Assembly: GCF_001281315.1 (NCBI RefSeq)
Contig: NZ_CP012479.1
Span: 2,170,001 to 2,234,000, forward strand
Reading direction: 5' to 3'
DNA: 64,000 nucleotides
From: Arthrobacter sp. ERGS1:01
Lineage (GTDB): Bacteria > Actinomycetota > Actinomycetes > Actinomycetales > Micrococcaceae
Positions 45,190 to 54,744 of this stretch are shown piece after piece (position 1 is the first letter of the stretch; every line of letters starts with the position of its first letter). The translations under genes and the position numbers were made by a program. Below the pieces are notes generated by a model that was not told the origin of the DNA, made no database searches, and was given only the letters and a program-made list of their open reading frames with translations.

Positions 45190-46539
45190 ATGAACACCAC
45201 CCCCAAAACCCTTATCAACGTCAGCAACGTCGGCATGGACTTCGCCACCGACGGCGGCCACCTCACAGTGCTCGACGACGTCAGCCTGCGCGTCAACGAA
45301 GGCGAAATCGTGGCTCTGCTGGGACGCAGCGGCTCGGGCAAGAGCACCCTGCTGCGCTGCATCGCCGGCCTCGCCTCCCCCACGTCCGGAACCGTCTCCT
45401 ACAAGGGCGAGATCCTCAACGGCGCCAACCCCGGCGTCGCCATGGTCTTCCAGTCCTTCGCGCTCCTGCCCTGGCTCACCGTCCAGGAAAACGTGGAGCT
45501 CGGCCTGCAGGCGCGCGGCGTACCGTCGGCCGAGCGCCGCGAACGGGCCCTGCGCGCCATCGACATGATCGGCCTGGACGGCTTTGAAACCGCCTACCCC
45601 AAGGAGCTCTCCGGCGGCATGCGCCAACGGGTGGGCTTCGCCCGGGCACTGGTGGTGGAGCCGGACCTGCTGCTCATGGACGAGCCGTTCTCCGCCCTGG
45701 ACGTGCTCACCAGCGAGAACCTGCGTGGTGAGCTGATCCGGCTGTGGAATGACGGCACCTTCCCCACGCGCAGCGCCCTGATCGTCACCCACAACATCGA
45801 GGAGGCCATCCAATTGGCGGACCGGGTGCTGGTGCTGGATTCAAACCCGGGCCGCATCAAGGCCGAGCTGTCGATCGAGCTGGCCCATCCCCGCGACCGC
45901 CGCAGCCCCGCCTTCGAGGCCTTGGTGGACCAGGTCTACGGGATCCTGACCGGCCAGGCGTCCGCCGCCCGCACCACCACCCCGGCCACGCCCTTCGGCG
46001 CCGAGCCCACGGAGATTCAGGCGCCCCTGCCCAAGGCCAGCACGGGCGAGCTCGGCGGCTTGTTGGAGCTCCTCAACGCCGGCGGCGGCAACGAGGGCCT
46101 GGCCGAGATCGCCGACCAGCTCCGCTACGAACTCGATGACCTGCTGCCTTTGGTTGACGCCGCGCAACTGCTCAAGCTTGCCTACCCGCAGGACGGCCGG
46201 CTCCGCTTGAGTGAACAGGGGCGCCGTTATGCGGCCGCGGATGTGCTGCGCGCCAAGGAGCAGTTTGCCACGCTGGCCGTGGAGCAGGCGCCGCTGGTGC
46301 GCAGCATTGTCCGCCAGCTTCGGCACAGCGACGACGGCGCCCTGCGGTCCGAGACCGTGCTCGCCGAGCTGCGCCGCGGCTACAGCGACGACGACGCCCG
46401 GGCGCAGCTGGACACCGCCATCGACTGGGGCCGCTATGCCGAACTGTACGAGTACGACGCCGATTCCGAGCGCCTGCTGCTGCCCACCCACCCGGACGCC
46501 GCCATGGCCGGGCAGCCCGAGCAACCGGCGGCCCGCTAG
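45190..46539 (+). CDS. ABC ATP-binding protein with C-terminal AAA-associated domain
   Basis: 449 residues. Residues 1-255 are a NitT/TauT-type ATPase: Walker [15 protein letters not shown], signature [16 protein letters not shown], Walker [14 protein letters not shown]. Residues 285-430 form the AAA-associated C-terminal domain (winged-helix-like; [40 protein letters not shown]). This domain may be a regulatory sensor. AGGAGGA precedes the ATG. It follows the double permease as an operon. A hairpin follows the stop. Confidence 0.92.
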   Translation: MNTTPKTLINVSNVGMDFATDGGHLTVLDDVSLRVNEGEIVALLGRSGSGKSTLLRCIAGLASPTSGTVSYKGEILNGANPGVAMVFQSFALLPWLTVQENVELGLQARGVPSAERRERALRAIDMIGLDGFETAYPKELSGGMRQRVGFARALVVEPDLLLMDEPFSALDVLTSENLRGELIRLWNDGTFPTRSALIVTHNIEEAIQLADRVLVLDSNPGRIKAELSIELAHPRDRRSPAFEALVDQVYGILTGQASAARTTTPATPFGAEPTEIQAPLPKASTGELGGLLELLNAGGGNEGLAEIADQLRYELDDLLPLVDAAQLLKLAYPQDGRLRLSEQGRRYAAADVLRAKEQFATLAVEQAPLVRSIVRQLRHSDDGALRSETVLAELRRGYSDDDARAQLDTAIDWGRYAELYEYDADSERLLLPTHPDAAMAGQPEQPAAR

Positions 46540-46548
46540 CCCGGCTTC

Positions 46549-46574
46549 GGCCGCCACTCGCCGGAATGGCGGCC
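46549..46574. terminator. Terminator of the M-box ABC operon
   Basis: GGCCGCC (46549-46555) and GGCGGCC (46568-46574) pair, followed by TTT. A second hairpin, GGGACC-aaaca-GGTCCC (46584-46600), follows directly. Confidence 0.6.
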
Positions 46575-46603
46575 TTTCAACGCGGGACCAAACAGGTCCC
46601 ACG

Positions 46604-46644
46604 GCCCGGAACCGGAGTAAAATGTGAGAGATCCGGTTCCGGGC
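46604..46644. promoter_or_regulatory. 13-base perfect inverted repeat enclosing a TAAAAT box
   Basis: GCCCGGAACCGGA (46604-46616) and TCCGGTTCCGGGC (46632-46644) are perfect complements separated by 15 bases that contain TAAAAT (46618-46623), a good -10 element. It lies 36 bases upstream of the small membrane protein gene. It may be an operator around the promoter or an mRNA hairpin. Confidence 0.5.
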
Positions 46645-46679
46645 ACCACCACGCCCAAGGGATGAGCCGGGGAGGTGCG

Positions 46680-47054
46680 ATGACTCTGAATACGCCACAG
46701 CAGGGACCCGCCGGGCCGGGCCGATCCGACCACGCCCCCGGCATGCGCACCCTGGCGATCCCGCACATGAAGGCCCACGGCTGGGCGCCCGCGGAAATCT
46801 CCGCGATCACCCACGTTCCTCCGGCCCTGGTGGAACTGATCCCGGCACAACCCTGCACCGCGCACGGGGCAACGGTGCCGCCGCCGTCCCCAGCCCGACC
46901 CAGCTGGTACAGGCGCCACAGGAAGTTCGTGATCTGGGCAGCCACCGCGGCATTCCTCGTTGCCGCCACGGCCGTCAGCATCGTGCTGAGGGCCCCGCTG
47001 CTCCCGTTGGCCGCCATGGTGATTGGCGGCTGGCTCGGTCCGCGACGGATCTAG
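46680..47054 (+). CDS. Small membrane protein of unknown function
   Basis: About 124 residues. N-terminal cytoplasmic part with HMKAHGWAPAEISAITHVPP, a Pro-rich linker and a C-terminal hydrophobic region with one or two spans (WAATAAFLVAATAVSIVL, LLPLAAMVIGGWLG). GGGGAGG precedes ATG 46680. Not recognised. The helix-turn-helix-like AEISAITHVPPALVELI might be DNA- or protein-binding. A long inverted repeat precedes it. Confidence 0.65.
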   Translation: MTLNTPQQGPAGPGRSDHAPGMRTLAIPHMKAHGWAPAEISAITHVPPALVELIPAQPCTAHGATVPPPSPARPSWYRRHRKFVIWAATAAFLVAATAVSIVLRAPLLPLAAMVIGGWLGPRRI

Positions 47055-47111
47055 AAGGCCGCCGGGTCACGCACCGACGAGTCAGGCGCTGAGGGTTCAG
47101 CCTCTGCCGGA

Positions 47112-47591
47112 TCAGGCGCTGCGCGGACAAGACCGTGCGCTACGCATGGCCCAGGCGGCCAGTGCGGCAACCACAAGTTCCAAAGCGATCACGCCCAGCA
47201 TGGCTCCCGTGTGGGAGGCCGGCGCGTTCGCCGCCATCCCCATCGAGTCCATCCCCATCGATCCCATGCCGCCGTGCTGCTGCCCTGCCATGGCGCCCGG
47301 TGCCAGCAGCAGTGTGGTGTGCACGGCGACCATTACCAGGGCCATGGCAAAGAGCAGTTGCACGGCCCGGTCGTGGCCGCGCCGCCACACGGCAACGGCG
47401 CACGGGAGGCACGCCGCAGCCATGAGGACCATCAACGCGCTTTCCCACGGCATCGACCGGTGCGCCCACGCCATCCACAGGTGTGCGACGACGGAGGCGG
47501 CCGCGACTGTGGCACACGCCCTGACGCGGACCGTCCCGCCGATCGTCCCCGGCGTCCGGGCGCCCGTCACCTCAGCACTGGCAGTGGTCAT
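47112..47591 (-). CDS. Met/His-rich membrane protein coupled to the copper amine oxidase
   Basis: About 159 residues with four hydrophobic segments. Between segments 3 and 4 is a loop with [16 protein letters not shown], a Met/His-rich composition known to bind Cu(I)/Cu(II). The first 90 residues resemble DUF5134-type membrane proteins. Its ATG (47591) lies inside the last codons of the amine oxidase gene (20-base overlap), so it is translationally coupled. A role in copper delivery or sensing for the oxidase is a reasonable inference. Confidence 0.7.
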   Translation of the reverse strand: MTTASAEVTGARTPGTIGGTVRVRACATVAAASVVAHLWMAWAHRSMPWESALMVLMAAACLPCAVAVWRRGHDRAVQLLFAMALVMVAVHTTLLLAPGAMAGQQHGGMGSMGMDSMGMAANAPASHTGAMLGVIALELVVAALAAWAMRSARSCPRSA

Positions 47592-49509
47592 CACCGGGCG
47601 CCCCGTCGTGATGGCCCGCTCCGGCCTTGATGCCGGCGGGTACGTCCAGCACCGGGCTGCGGTCAAAGAATCCCTCGGGGCGCAGCTTGAACCCGACGGT
47701 GTCCACGGGCATGATGGGCCAGTCCTCCATGCGGGGGAAGTGGGTCAGGCCGAAGGTGTGCCACACGACGATGTCCTCGCCGTCGATGGCGCGGTCTCCG
47801 GCGATGAAGGCCGGCAGTCCGGCCACGCCGCTGTTTTGGTTGACGAAGTCGCCCGTGGGGTAGCGCTCGTCCTCGGCGAACCGGGTCACCCACAGGTCCT
47901 TCGTGGCGAAGGCCGCCCGCCGGGCCACGGACGACGCCGGATCGGCCAACAGCATGGGCTGGCCTTGGGGGTGGAGCTTGTACGCCACCGGTTCGCCCAA
48001 TCGGTTCAGCGACTCGGGGTTGGAGATCACCCAGGTCCGGCCGCTGCGCATGTCGGCCTCACGGACGGCCTCCTGCTCGGTGGCCAGAACCGTACGCCGG
48101 CGGGTGAAGGCGTTGCCGCGCTCGTTGCCGGGGCCCATGGGAACCCGCACCACGTCCTCCTCCTCGACCCGGTTGGCGAATCCATCCACCGCCATGTCCA
48201 GGCGGGCGCCGAACAGGTGCTGGTGGTAGGGCGCACCGAGCCCGGGCGCCAGCTCGGACGCGAAGGGGTAGCCCTTTCCGGGGTGTGCGCTGGTGAAGAC
48301 GACGCCGGTCGCCTTGGCCTCGAATTCGATCGTGCCGTCCAGGTAGAGGTACCAGTAGAAGCCGTAGTCGTAATTGCCAATCGTGGTGAAGAAGGAGATC
48401 ACCAGGCGGCGGTTGCGGCGTGTGTAGTCGATGCCCGTCCACAGATCGGAGTGCTTGGCCAGGATGGACCAGTCCTCCTCGTGCATGCAGATGCCGTTGC
48501 GGATCTCGCGCGGATTGCCAAAGGCGTCGCTGATGACAGGGCTCAGGTAGGTGATCTCGCCGAGGCAGTCGCAGCCGAGCTCCAGCGAGTTCGCATATTG
48601 GCCCACCAGGTATTCGCCGGTATCGAAGTAGTTTTGCCAGGACCGCACCGGGGACGGGTCACCGTACGGGACCACCATTTCGGCGATCGAGGCCCGGTTG
48701 ATAATGGGGCGCCGGCGGCCGGCGTCGTCGAACGCAATGTTGCGCAGGACGATCCCTTCGCGGGCGTCGAAGCCGATGTCCAGGCTCCACTTCTCCCATT
48801 CGACGTGGTTGCCGGCCGTCACGGCAAAGCTGGGCCCTTCCGGCTGGGTGATGCTGATGGGCTTTTGGGTTTCCCGCAGCGGGCCCGTCAGTTCCGGGTC
48901 CGTGTAGTTGCCGTGTTCGGCCGGAATCGGGACAGCGCCGAAGTCGATGACGGTGTCGACGGTCTTGCTGACGACGTCGACGTAGGCCACGAGTCCGTCC
49001 ACCGGATGGGCCCAGGGGCTGTCTTCCGGGAAGTCCTGCACAAATGCGAGCCCGCGCAGGATCCGCCTGCCGGATTCCTCCGGGTATTCGAAGACGCCGG
49101 CGGACAACGGGGCAACCCGCACCTTGGCGACGTCCAGGTTCCGCGCTGCGAGGGCCGCAAGCCATTCGGGATGGGTGGACAGGATTTCCTCCACCACCTC
49201 GAATTCCTCCTCCAGGACGGGAAGTTCCCCGGTTTCGGCGGTATTCAGCTGGACGGCGGATTCCACCACGCCCCGGGTCACCGAGACCACCACGTCGCGG
49301 GGCGCGGCACCGGAAACGTCGTGCAGGAAGGCTCGGAAGCGGCGGTCAACCGAGTTCCGGGCGGCGCCCCTCGGCGGGTCGAGCAGGCCGAGGTAGGCGA
49401 TGCGTGCCTGCTCCCCCAGCAGTCCGGCGGCCTGCAGGATGTCCCGGACCGCGGTGATCTCTGCGGCCGTGGCCAGCGAATGGGGTGTGAGGTCGGTGGC
49501 GGCAGTCAT
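47572..49509 (-). CDS. Copper amine oxidase
   Basis: About 645 residues, cytoplasmic (no signal peptide), as in the phenylethylamine and histamine oxidases of Arthrobacter. The TPQ site is in [10 protein letters not shown] (Tyr of NYDY becomes topaquinone). Copper ligands are the His pair in [11 protein letters not shown] and the later His in [13 protein letters not shown]. The catalytic base Asp is in [11 protein letters not shown]. It converts a primary amine to aldehyde, H2O2 and ammonia. Downstream membrane gene is coupled; a TetR gene is divergent; an aldehyde dehydrogenase and permease lie nearby, forming an amine catabolic island. I place the start at 49509; the frame is open to 49584. 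Confidence 0.94.
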   Translation of the reverse strand: MTAATDLTPHSLATAAEITAVRDILQAAGLLGEQARIAYLGLLDPPRGAARNSVDRRFRAFLHDVSGAAPRDVVVSVTRGVVESAVQLNTAETGELPVLEEEFEVVEEILSTHPEWLAALAARNLDVAKVRVAPLSAGVFEYPEESGRRILRGLAFVQDFPEDSPWAHPVDGLVAYVDVVSKTVDTVIDFGAVPIPAEHGNYTDPELTGPLRETQKPISITQPEGPSFAVTAGNHVEWEKWSLDIGFDAREGIVLRNIAFDDAGRRRPIINRASIAEMVVPYGDPSPVRSWQNYFDTGEYLVGQYANSLELGCDCLGEITYLSPVISDAFGNPREIRNGICMHEEDWSILAKHSDLWTGIDYTRRNRRLVISFFTTIGNYDYGFYWYLYLDGTIEFEAKATGVVFTSAHPGKGYPFASELAPGLGAPYHQHLFGARLDMAVDGFANRVEEEDVVRVPMGPGNERGNAFTRRRTVLATEQEAVREADMRSGRTWVISNPESLNRLGEPVAYKLHPQGQPMLLADPASSVARRAAFATKDLWVTRFAEDERYPTGDFVNQNSGVAGLPAFIAGDRAIDGEDIVVWHTFGLTHFPRMEDWPIMPVDTVGFKLRPEGFFDRSPVLDVPAGIKAGAGHHDGAPGDDHCQC

Positions 49510-49530
49510 GGGCGCCCTTCCAGTAGTTTG

Positions 49531-49549
49531 GCGGCCGGTGACCGGCCGC
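49531..49549. promoter_or_regulatory. Perfect 9-1-9 palindrome in the amine oxidase leader
   Basis: GCGGCCGGTGACCGGCCGC, a perfect inverted repeat 22 bases upstream of the amine oxidase start. It could form an mRNA hairpin near the ribosome binding site or be an operator. Confidence 0.5.
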
Positions 49550-49557
49550 ACATTTTT

Positions 49558-49579
49558 TATTCTATGGTTGTAGAGAATA
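49558..49579. promoter_or_regulatory. Candidate operator between amine oxidase and TetR genes
   Basis: TATTCT (49558-49563) and AGAATA (49574-49579) form an inverted repeat with a 10-base centre, inside the only AT-rich patch of the 142-base gap between the divergent genes. The TetR protein encoded next door is the likely ligand. Confidence 0.55.
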
Positions 49580-49651
49580 CTCACACGTAAGATGCATCAC
49601 AAGGGCCTTGCCCATAATTGTTCGCCACACCGGCCCGTCGGGGGAGTCCTA

Positions 49652-50239
49652 GTGCCAAAGATTGTCAATCACGAGTTGCGCCGCCTGGAGCTCGTGGACG
49701 CCACCTGGCGCATCATTGCCCGGCATGGCATCGAAGGCGCCACCATGCGGGAAATCGCCACCGAGGCCGGCTTTGCCAACGGGGCGCTCAAGCCCTACTT
49801 CCCCACCAAGGACGACCTGATCACCTTTGCGTTCGGGCACGTGTTCAACAGGACCAACGAGCGCATTGCCGAGCGGGCGTCCGGCCTGGTGGGCCTGGAC
49901 GCGTTGCGGGCGTTTTGCCAGGAGGTGCTCCCCCTCGACGAGGACCGCATCAACGAGGCACGGATCGTCATTCCGTTTTGGCAAAAAGCCCTGACCGACC
50001 CCGCCAAGGCCCAGTTGCACGAGCAGTCCATGGACGAATGGCGGGCCACCCTGGACCAACACCTGCGCGCTGCGCGGGACCGCGGCGAAGTTTCGGCCGC
50101 CATACGCGACGAGGACATCGTCAACCAGCTGATGAGCATGCTGCTGGGCGCCCAGATCATCGCTGCGATGTCGCCCGATGAACACCTACCCAAGCAATTG
50201 ACCGACCAGCTGGACGCCTACCTGGAGCTGCTGAAGTAA
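49652..50239 (+). CDS. TetR/BetI-like regulator of amine catabolism
   Basis: About 195 residues. HTH in ATMREIATEAGFANGALKPY with the BetI-type pattern. GTG at 49652 has GGGGAG 7 bases upstream; an ATG at 49592 in frame is less well placed. Divergent from the copper amine oxidase with a candidate operator between, so it likely controls that gene. Confidence 0.9.
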   Translation: MPKIVNHELRRLELVDATWRIIARHGIEGATMREIATEAGFANGALKPYFPTKDDLITFAFGHVFNRTNERIAERASGLVGLDALRAFCQEVLPLDEDRINEARIVIPFWQKALTDPAKAQLHEQSMDEWRATLDQHLRAARDRGEVSAAIRDEDIVNQLMSMLLGAQIIAAMSPDEHLPKQLTDQLDAYLELLK

Positions 50240-50410
50240 CCGACCGGCGATTGAGGCCGGCGGGGACGGCTCCGATCCGAAACAGGCACTTCTTTATATT
50301 CGCCGGTCGTCGAAAAAACGTGACAGCTGCCAACCGAACGGCTAGAGTGGTCAAAAGTGTCGCCCGTCACACTCCGCCCGCCGGGCCATGCACCACCCAA
50401 AGGATTAGCA

Positions 50411-51385
50411 ATGTCCGTCACCGCCGCACCCGGAACCGACGCCGCGATCCGCACCGCCGTCGCCCATACTTTTCCCGCGTGGCGTGAGGTCATCTCGGAG
50501 TCCTTCGTTCCGCTGCATGTGCGCACCCGCAATTCCGGGCAATTCCACGGCCAGCTCCGCTCCCGCCTCCTCGATGAGTTGTCCGTCGTCGAGGTAACCG
50601 CCTCGGGGCACAGCGTGCACCGCACCCCCGCGCTCATCGAAAGTTCACACCGCCCCTACTTCAAGCTCAATCTGCAGCTGGCCGGCAGCGGCATGCTGGT
50701 GCAGGACCAGCGCGAGGCCGTGCTGCACCCCGGGGACTTGGCAGTCTACGACACCCACCGCCCCTACACATTGGCCTTTGACTCGGATTTCCGCATGCTG
50801 GTGCTGATGTTCCCGCACGACGCCCTGGACCTGCCCGTCGGGGCGGTCGGCCGGCTGACGGCCCGGCGGATGGCGGCGGATCAGGGTCTTGGGCAGATGA
50901 TCAACCCCTTCATGACCCGGCTGGCCGAGAATCTCGATGTCCTTTCGGGACCCAGCGGCCACCGGCTGGCCCACAATACGATCGACCTGCTGAGTACCTT
51001 GTTTGCCGCCGAGTTGGACGGCCCCGGCGACGACGCCGAGCACCACCACGGCGAGCTTTTCGCCAACATTCGCCGCTACATCGAGGCAAACCTAGCCGAC
51101 CCGGACCTTTCCCCGGCCGCCGTTGCCGCGGCGCACTTCATCTCCACCCGGCACCTGCACAACGTGTTCCAGGAGGCCGGCACCACCGTGGCCAGCTGGA
51201 TCCGCACCAGGAGGCTGGAGAACTGCCGGCGCGAGCTGCGTGACCCGCTGCTGGCGCACCGCTCCGTCAGCACCATCGCTGCCCGCTGGGGGTTCGTGGA
51301 CGCCGCGCATTTCAGCCGGATCTTCCGCTCCGCGTTCGGCGAACCTCCCAGCTCCTACCGCCGCACCGGCGGCGGCCACCACTAA
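50411..51385 (+). CDS. AraC-family regulator (FeaR-like)
   Basis: About 324 residues. N-terminal AraC_binding_2-type domain (LNLQLAGSGMLVQDQREAVL) and C-terminal double HTH (FISTRHLHNVFQEAGTTVAS, RWGFVDAAHFSRIFRSAFGE). E. coli FeaR activates the phenylethylamine/tyramine oxidase and aldehyde dehydrogenase genes; the same gene partners are here. AAAGGA precedes ATG 50411. It is 147 bases upstream of the aldehyde dehydrogenase gene. Confidence 0.9.
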   Translation: MSVTAAPGTDAAIRTAVAHTFPAWREVISESFVPLHVRTRNSGQFHGQLRSRLLDELSVVEVTASGHSVHRTPALIESSHRPYFKLNLQLAGSGMLVQDQREAVLHPGDLAVYDTHRPYTLAFDSDFRMLVLMFPHDALDLPVGAVGRLTARRMAADQGLGQMINPFMTRLAENLDVLSGPSGHRLAHNTIDLLSTLFAAELDGPGDDAEHHHGELFANIRRYIEANLADPDLSPAAVAAAHFISTRHLHNVFQEAGTTVASWIRTRRLENCRRELRDPLLAHRSVSTIAARWGFVDAAHFSRIFRSAFGEPPSSYRRTGGGHH

Positions 51386-51531
51386 GCCCCGCGCCCGGCT
51401 GCCGAGGTTGTTCGCCACGCGACAACTTGCCTTCGCGGATCGACAAGACGCCGCGTCGGCACCCCGGCAGACTTGATGCAACGGGCAGCGCCGCCCCGGC
51501 CTTGCACCTACCGACTCGAAGTGGAGTTTTC

Positions 51532-52941
51532 ATGGAAACGTACGCCGACCTCCTCACCGCGATTGCGCCGTCCTCCGGCAAGACCCGCACCCTGCTTGAC
51601 CCGGCCACCGGGGAAGCCGTCGGCGACGCACCGGTGCACGACGTCGAGGACCTGGAACGCGCCGTCGCGGCCGCCGTCGCAGCCCAACCCGCCTGGGCCG
51701 CACTGGGCCACGAGGGACGCAGCGCCGCCCTGCTCAAGGCGGCCGACGCCGTGGAACGCAACGCCGAGGAACTTGCCCGCCTGCTCTCCCGCGAGCAGGG
51801 CAAACCGCTCAACGGCCCCAATGCCCGCTTTGAGGTGGGCGCCTGCGCCGCCTGGCTGCGCGCCACCGCCACCACCGAGCTGGCGCCGGAAACGGTGGTC
51901 GACGACGGCGCAACTCACGCCCAAATCTACTACCGGCCCATCGGCGTCGTCGGCGCCATCGGGCCCTGGAACTGGCCCATGATGATCACCGTCTGGCAGA
52001 TCGCACCGGCGCTGCGCATGGGCAACGCCGTGGTCGTCAAGCCGTCCGAATACACGCCGCTGAGCGTGCTGGCGCTCGTCAACGTGATCAACGCGGAACT
52101 TCCGGAAGGGCTGCTTTCCGTGATTTGCGGCGGCCGCGAGGTGGGCGCCCGGTTGTCTGAGCACCCCGCGATCGGCAAGATCATGTTCACCGGATCCACC
52201 GCGACGGGCAAGGCCATCATCAAGTCCTCGGCCGGCACCGTGAAGCGGCTGACCCTTGAACTGGGCGGCAACGATGCCGGGATCGTGCTCCCCGACGCCG
52301 ATCCCCGGGCCATCGCCGAGGACCTGTTCTGGGGCGCCTTCATCAACACCGGCCAGACCTGTGCCGCCCTCAAGCGCCTCTACGTGCACGAGGACATCTA
52401 TACCGAGGTGTGCGAGGCGCTGACGGCGGTCGCGGCCGCCGTTCCCATGGGCGTGGGGTTGGATGAGGCCAACGTGCTGGGCCCTCTGCAGAACAAGGCC
52501 CAATACGACATCGTGGCCCGGCTCGTGGAGGCCGCCAAGGACTCCGGCGCCAGGGTGTTGTTGGGAGGGAACCCCCAGGAGGGCCAGCCCGGCTACTTTT
52601 ACCCGACCACCCTGGTGGCGGACATCGACAATGACAACCCGCTCGTGGCGGAGGAGCAGTTTGGCCCGGCCCTGCCGATCATCCGCTACAGCTCCGTTGA
52701 CGACGCCGTCGCCATGGCCAACGCACTCGACGTCGGCCTCGGGGCCTCCGTCTGGTCCTCCGACCTGGAAGCCGCCCGCAGCGTGGCGGCGCGCCTGCAG
52801 TCCGGCACGGTCTGGATCAACAAGCACGGCGCCATTGACCCGCGCATCCCGTTCGGCGGGGCAAAGCAATCCGGCTACGGCCTCGAATTTGGCGTCGAGG
52901 GCCTCAAGTCACTGGGTGTCCCCCAGGTGATCAACGGCTAG
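51532..52941 (+). CDS. Aldehyde dehydrogenase
   Basis: About 469 residues, NAD(P)-dependent aldehyde dehydrogenase family. Catalytic Glu in LTLELGGNDAGI, catalytic Cys in NTGQTCAALKRLYV, Asn in GPWNWPMM. It probably oxidises the aldehyde made by the copper amine oxidase to the acid. GTGGAG precedes ATG 51532; the in-frame 5' extension has no start signal. A stem-loop follows the stop. Confidence 0.93.
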   Translation: METYADLLTAIAPSSGKTRTLLDPATGEAVGDAPVHDVEDLERAVAAAVAAQPAWAALGHEGRSAALLKAADAVERNAEELARLLSREQGKPLNGPNARFEVGACAAWLRATATTELAPETVVDDGATHAQIYYRPIGVVGAIGPWNWPMMITVWQIAPALRMGNAVVVKPSEYTPLSVLALVNVINAELPEGLLSVICGGREVGARLSEHPAIGKIMFTGSTATGKAIIKSSAGTVKRLTLELGGNDAGIVLPDADPRAIAEDLFWGAFINTGQTCAALKRLYVHEDIYTEVCEALTAVAAAVPMGVGLDEANVLGPLQNKAQYDIVARLVEAAKDSGARVLLGGNPQEGQPGYFYPTTLVADIDNDNPLVAEEQFGPALPIIRYSSVDDAVAMANALDVGLGASVWSSDLEAARSVAARLQSGTVWINKHGAIDPRIPFGGAKQSGYGLEFGVEGLKSLGVPQVING

Positions 52942-52959
52942 AGCACCTTCGGACCGCTG

Positions 52960-52990
52960 GGGCCGTCGTCACCTTCCGTGACGGCGGCCC
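52960..52990. terminator. Terminator after the aldehyde dehydrogenase
   Basis: Arms 52960-52972 and 52978-52990 form 13 base pairs (one G-U) around the loop CTTCC, followed by TCTT. Confidence 0.7.
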
Positions 52991-53145
52991 TCTTGCCATT
53001 GCTCCTGCGTTTCAGGCGCCATCAAGGACCCTGCACCATGCGGAAGTCCTGCGCTGGAAGTCAACCGCGGTGCCGTAAACAACAAGACATCGATTGTGAT
53101 GGCTGCCACACTCAAGTCATCTTTATTCTCCCACTGGAGGTTTTC

Positions 53146-54654
53146 ATGTCATCCGAAACGACCCTCCCGACCACCGGCACGATTGCCGGCGACGGGACCA
53201 GCAATGGCTTGAGCAAACGCACGCTTGGCGTACCCGCCCTTGTCTTCATGATCATCGCCGCCTCCGCTCCCCTGACGGTGGTTGCCGGCGGAATTCCCAG
53301 CAACTTCGCCGTCACCGGAAACGTCGGCATCCCCCTGTCCTTCATTGTCCTGGGGGTCTGCCTGGTCCTGTTCGCCGTGGGCTACGCGGCCATGAGCGCG
53401 CACATCCGCAATGCCGGAGCGTTCTATGCCTACATCGCCCAGGGCCTGGGGCGCGCCACGGGGGTGGGGGCCGCCTGGGTCGCCCTGATCTCCTACAACG
53501 CAATGCAGATCGGCATCTACGGCCTCTTCGGATTCGCGGCTTCCTCCTTCATCAACGGCAAGTTCGGGCTGAACCTGCCATGGTGGGTGACGGCCCTGGT
53601 GGGCTTCGTCATCGTTGGCTGGCTCGGCATCAACAAGGTGGACCTGTCCGCCAAGATCATCGGCGTCCTGGTGGGACTGGAGTTCGTTGCCGTCATCATC
53701 TTCGACATCGTCTCCTTCGCCGTCAGCCCGGAAGGGGTCAGCGGAGCCGGACTGGCGCCGTCGAACCTGTTCACGGCCGGCGTTGGCGCGGCACTGGCCT
53801 TCAGCATGGCGGCGTTCATGGGCTTTGAGTCCGCGGCGATCTACAGTGAAGAGGCCAAGGACCCCACCCGGTCCATTGCGCGGGCCACCTACATCGCCGT
53901 CGGCGTCATCTCGCTCTTTTACGCGTTCTCCGGCTGGGCCATGACCATCGGCACGGGCCCGGGCCAGATCATTGGCGAGGCCCAAAAGTTCGGCCCCGAC
54001 CTGCTGTTCGTCTTCCTCTCCGGACACGGCGCGGTAATTGTTTCCGACATCGCCCAGGTCCTGTTCATCACGAGCCTGCTGGCCGCGTTGATCGCCTTCC
54101 ACAACGCCGTGGCCCGGTATGTTTTCTCGCTGGGTCGCGAAAGCGTGCTGCCGCGCGGATTTGCCCGGGTCAATGCCCGGCACGCCCCGGTGGCCGGTTC
54201 CCTCACGCAGTCCGTACTGGCCCTCGTCATGCTGGCCGTGTTCGCTCTTGCCGGGATCGGCTCCGCACTCGGCGAGCTCTACCCGGTGCTGACGTTCTTC
54301 ACCTGGCTGACGAATACCGCCGCGTTCGGCCTGGTGCTCCTGCTGGTGCTCATTTCGATTGCCGTGATCGGCTACTTCCGCAAGCATGGGAGCGGATACT
54401 CCCTGTGGACCAGGGTCATTGCCCCGGCCCTGGCCACGCTCACCCTTGGCACCGTTTTTGTGCTGATCGTGGTTAATTTCAATGTGCTGATCGGCTCCGA
54501 GGGATTTTCCCCGCTTTCCTGGATCCTGCCGGCGCTGGTGGTGGTCCCGGGGGTTGCCGGGCTGCTGTGGGGGCTGCGGTTGAAGAGGGACCGCCCGGAC
54601 ATTTACCGGGGCATCGGCTTTGGCGGCGCCCCGGACCCCAACCAGGAACCCTAG
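53146..54654 (+). CDS. APC-superfamily amine/amino acid permease
   Basis: About 502 residues, twelve spans. N-terminal block (GVPALVFMIIAASAPLTVVA, GGIPSNFAVTGNVGIPLSF) and FMGFESAAIYSEEAKDPTRS are classic APC motifs. It likely imports the amine oxidised by the neighbouring copper amine oxidase. CTGGAGG precedes ATG 53146. The 205-base gap before it is filled by a terminator and leader sequence with no gene seen. Confidence 0.92.
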   Translation: MSSETTLPTTGTIAGDGTSNGLSKRTLGVPALVFMIIAASAPLTVVAGGIPSNFAVTGNVGIPLSFIVLGVCLVLFAVGYAAMSAHIRNAGAFYAYIAQGLGRATGVGAAWVALISYNAMQIGIYGLFGFAASSFINGKFGLNLPWWVTALVGFVIVGWLGINKVDLSAKIIGVLVGLEFVAVIIFDIVSFAVSPEGVSGAGLAPSNLFTAGVGAALAFSMAAFMGFESAAIYSEEAKDPTRSIARATYIAVGVISLFYAFSGWAMTIGTGPGQIIGEAQKFGPDLLFVFLSGHGAVIVSDIAQVLFITSLLAALIAFHNAVARYVFSLGRESVLPRGFARVNARHAPVAGSLTQSVLALVMLAVFALAGIGSALGELYPVLTFFTWLTNTAAFGLVLLLVLISIAVIGYFRKHGSGYSLWTRVIAPALATLTLGTVFVLIVVNFNVLIGSEGFSPLSWILPALVVVPGVAGLLWGLRLKRDRPDIYRGIGFGGAPDPNQEP

Positions 54655-54678
54655 GCCCATTCGCTCGTGACCCGTTCC

Positions 54679-54716
54679 CGCCAGGGGCGCCCGGTTGATG
54701 CCGGGCGCCCCTGGCG
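54679..54716. terminator. Strong bidirectional terminator
   Basis: CGCCAGGGGCGCCCGG (54679-54694) and its perfect 16-base complement (54701-54716) around a TTGATG loop, between the convergent permease and sulfatase genes. Confidence 0.85.
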
Positions 54717-54744
54717 CATGGTGGGCCGCCGGCGCCGGCATTGC

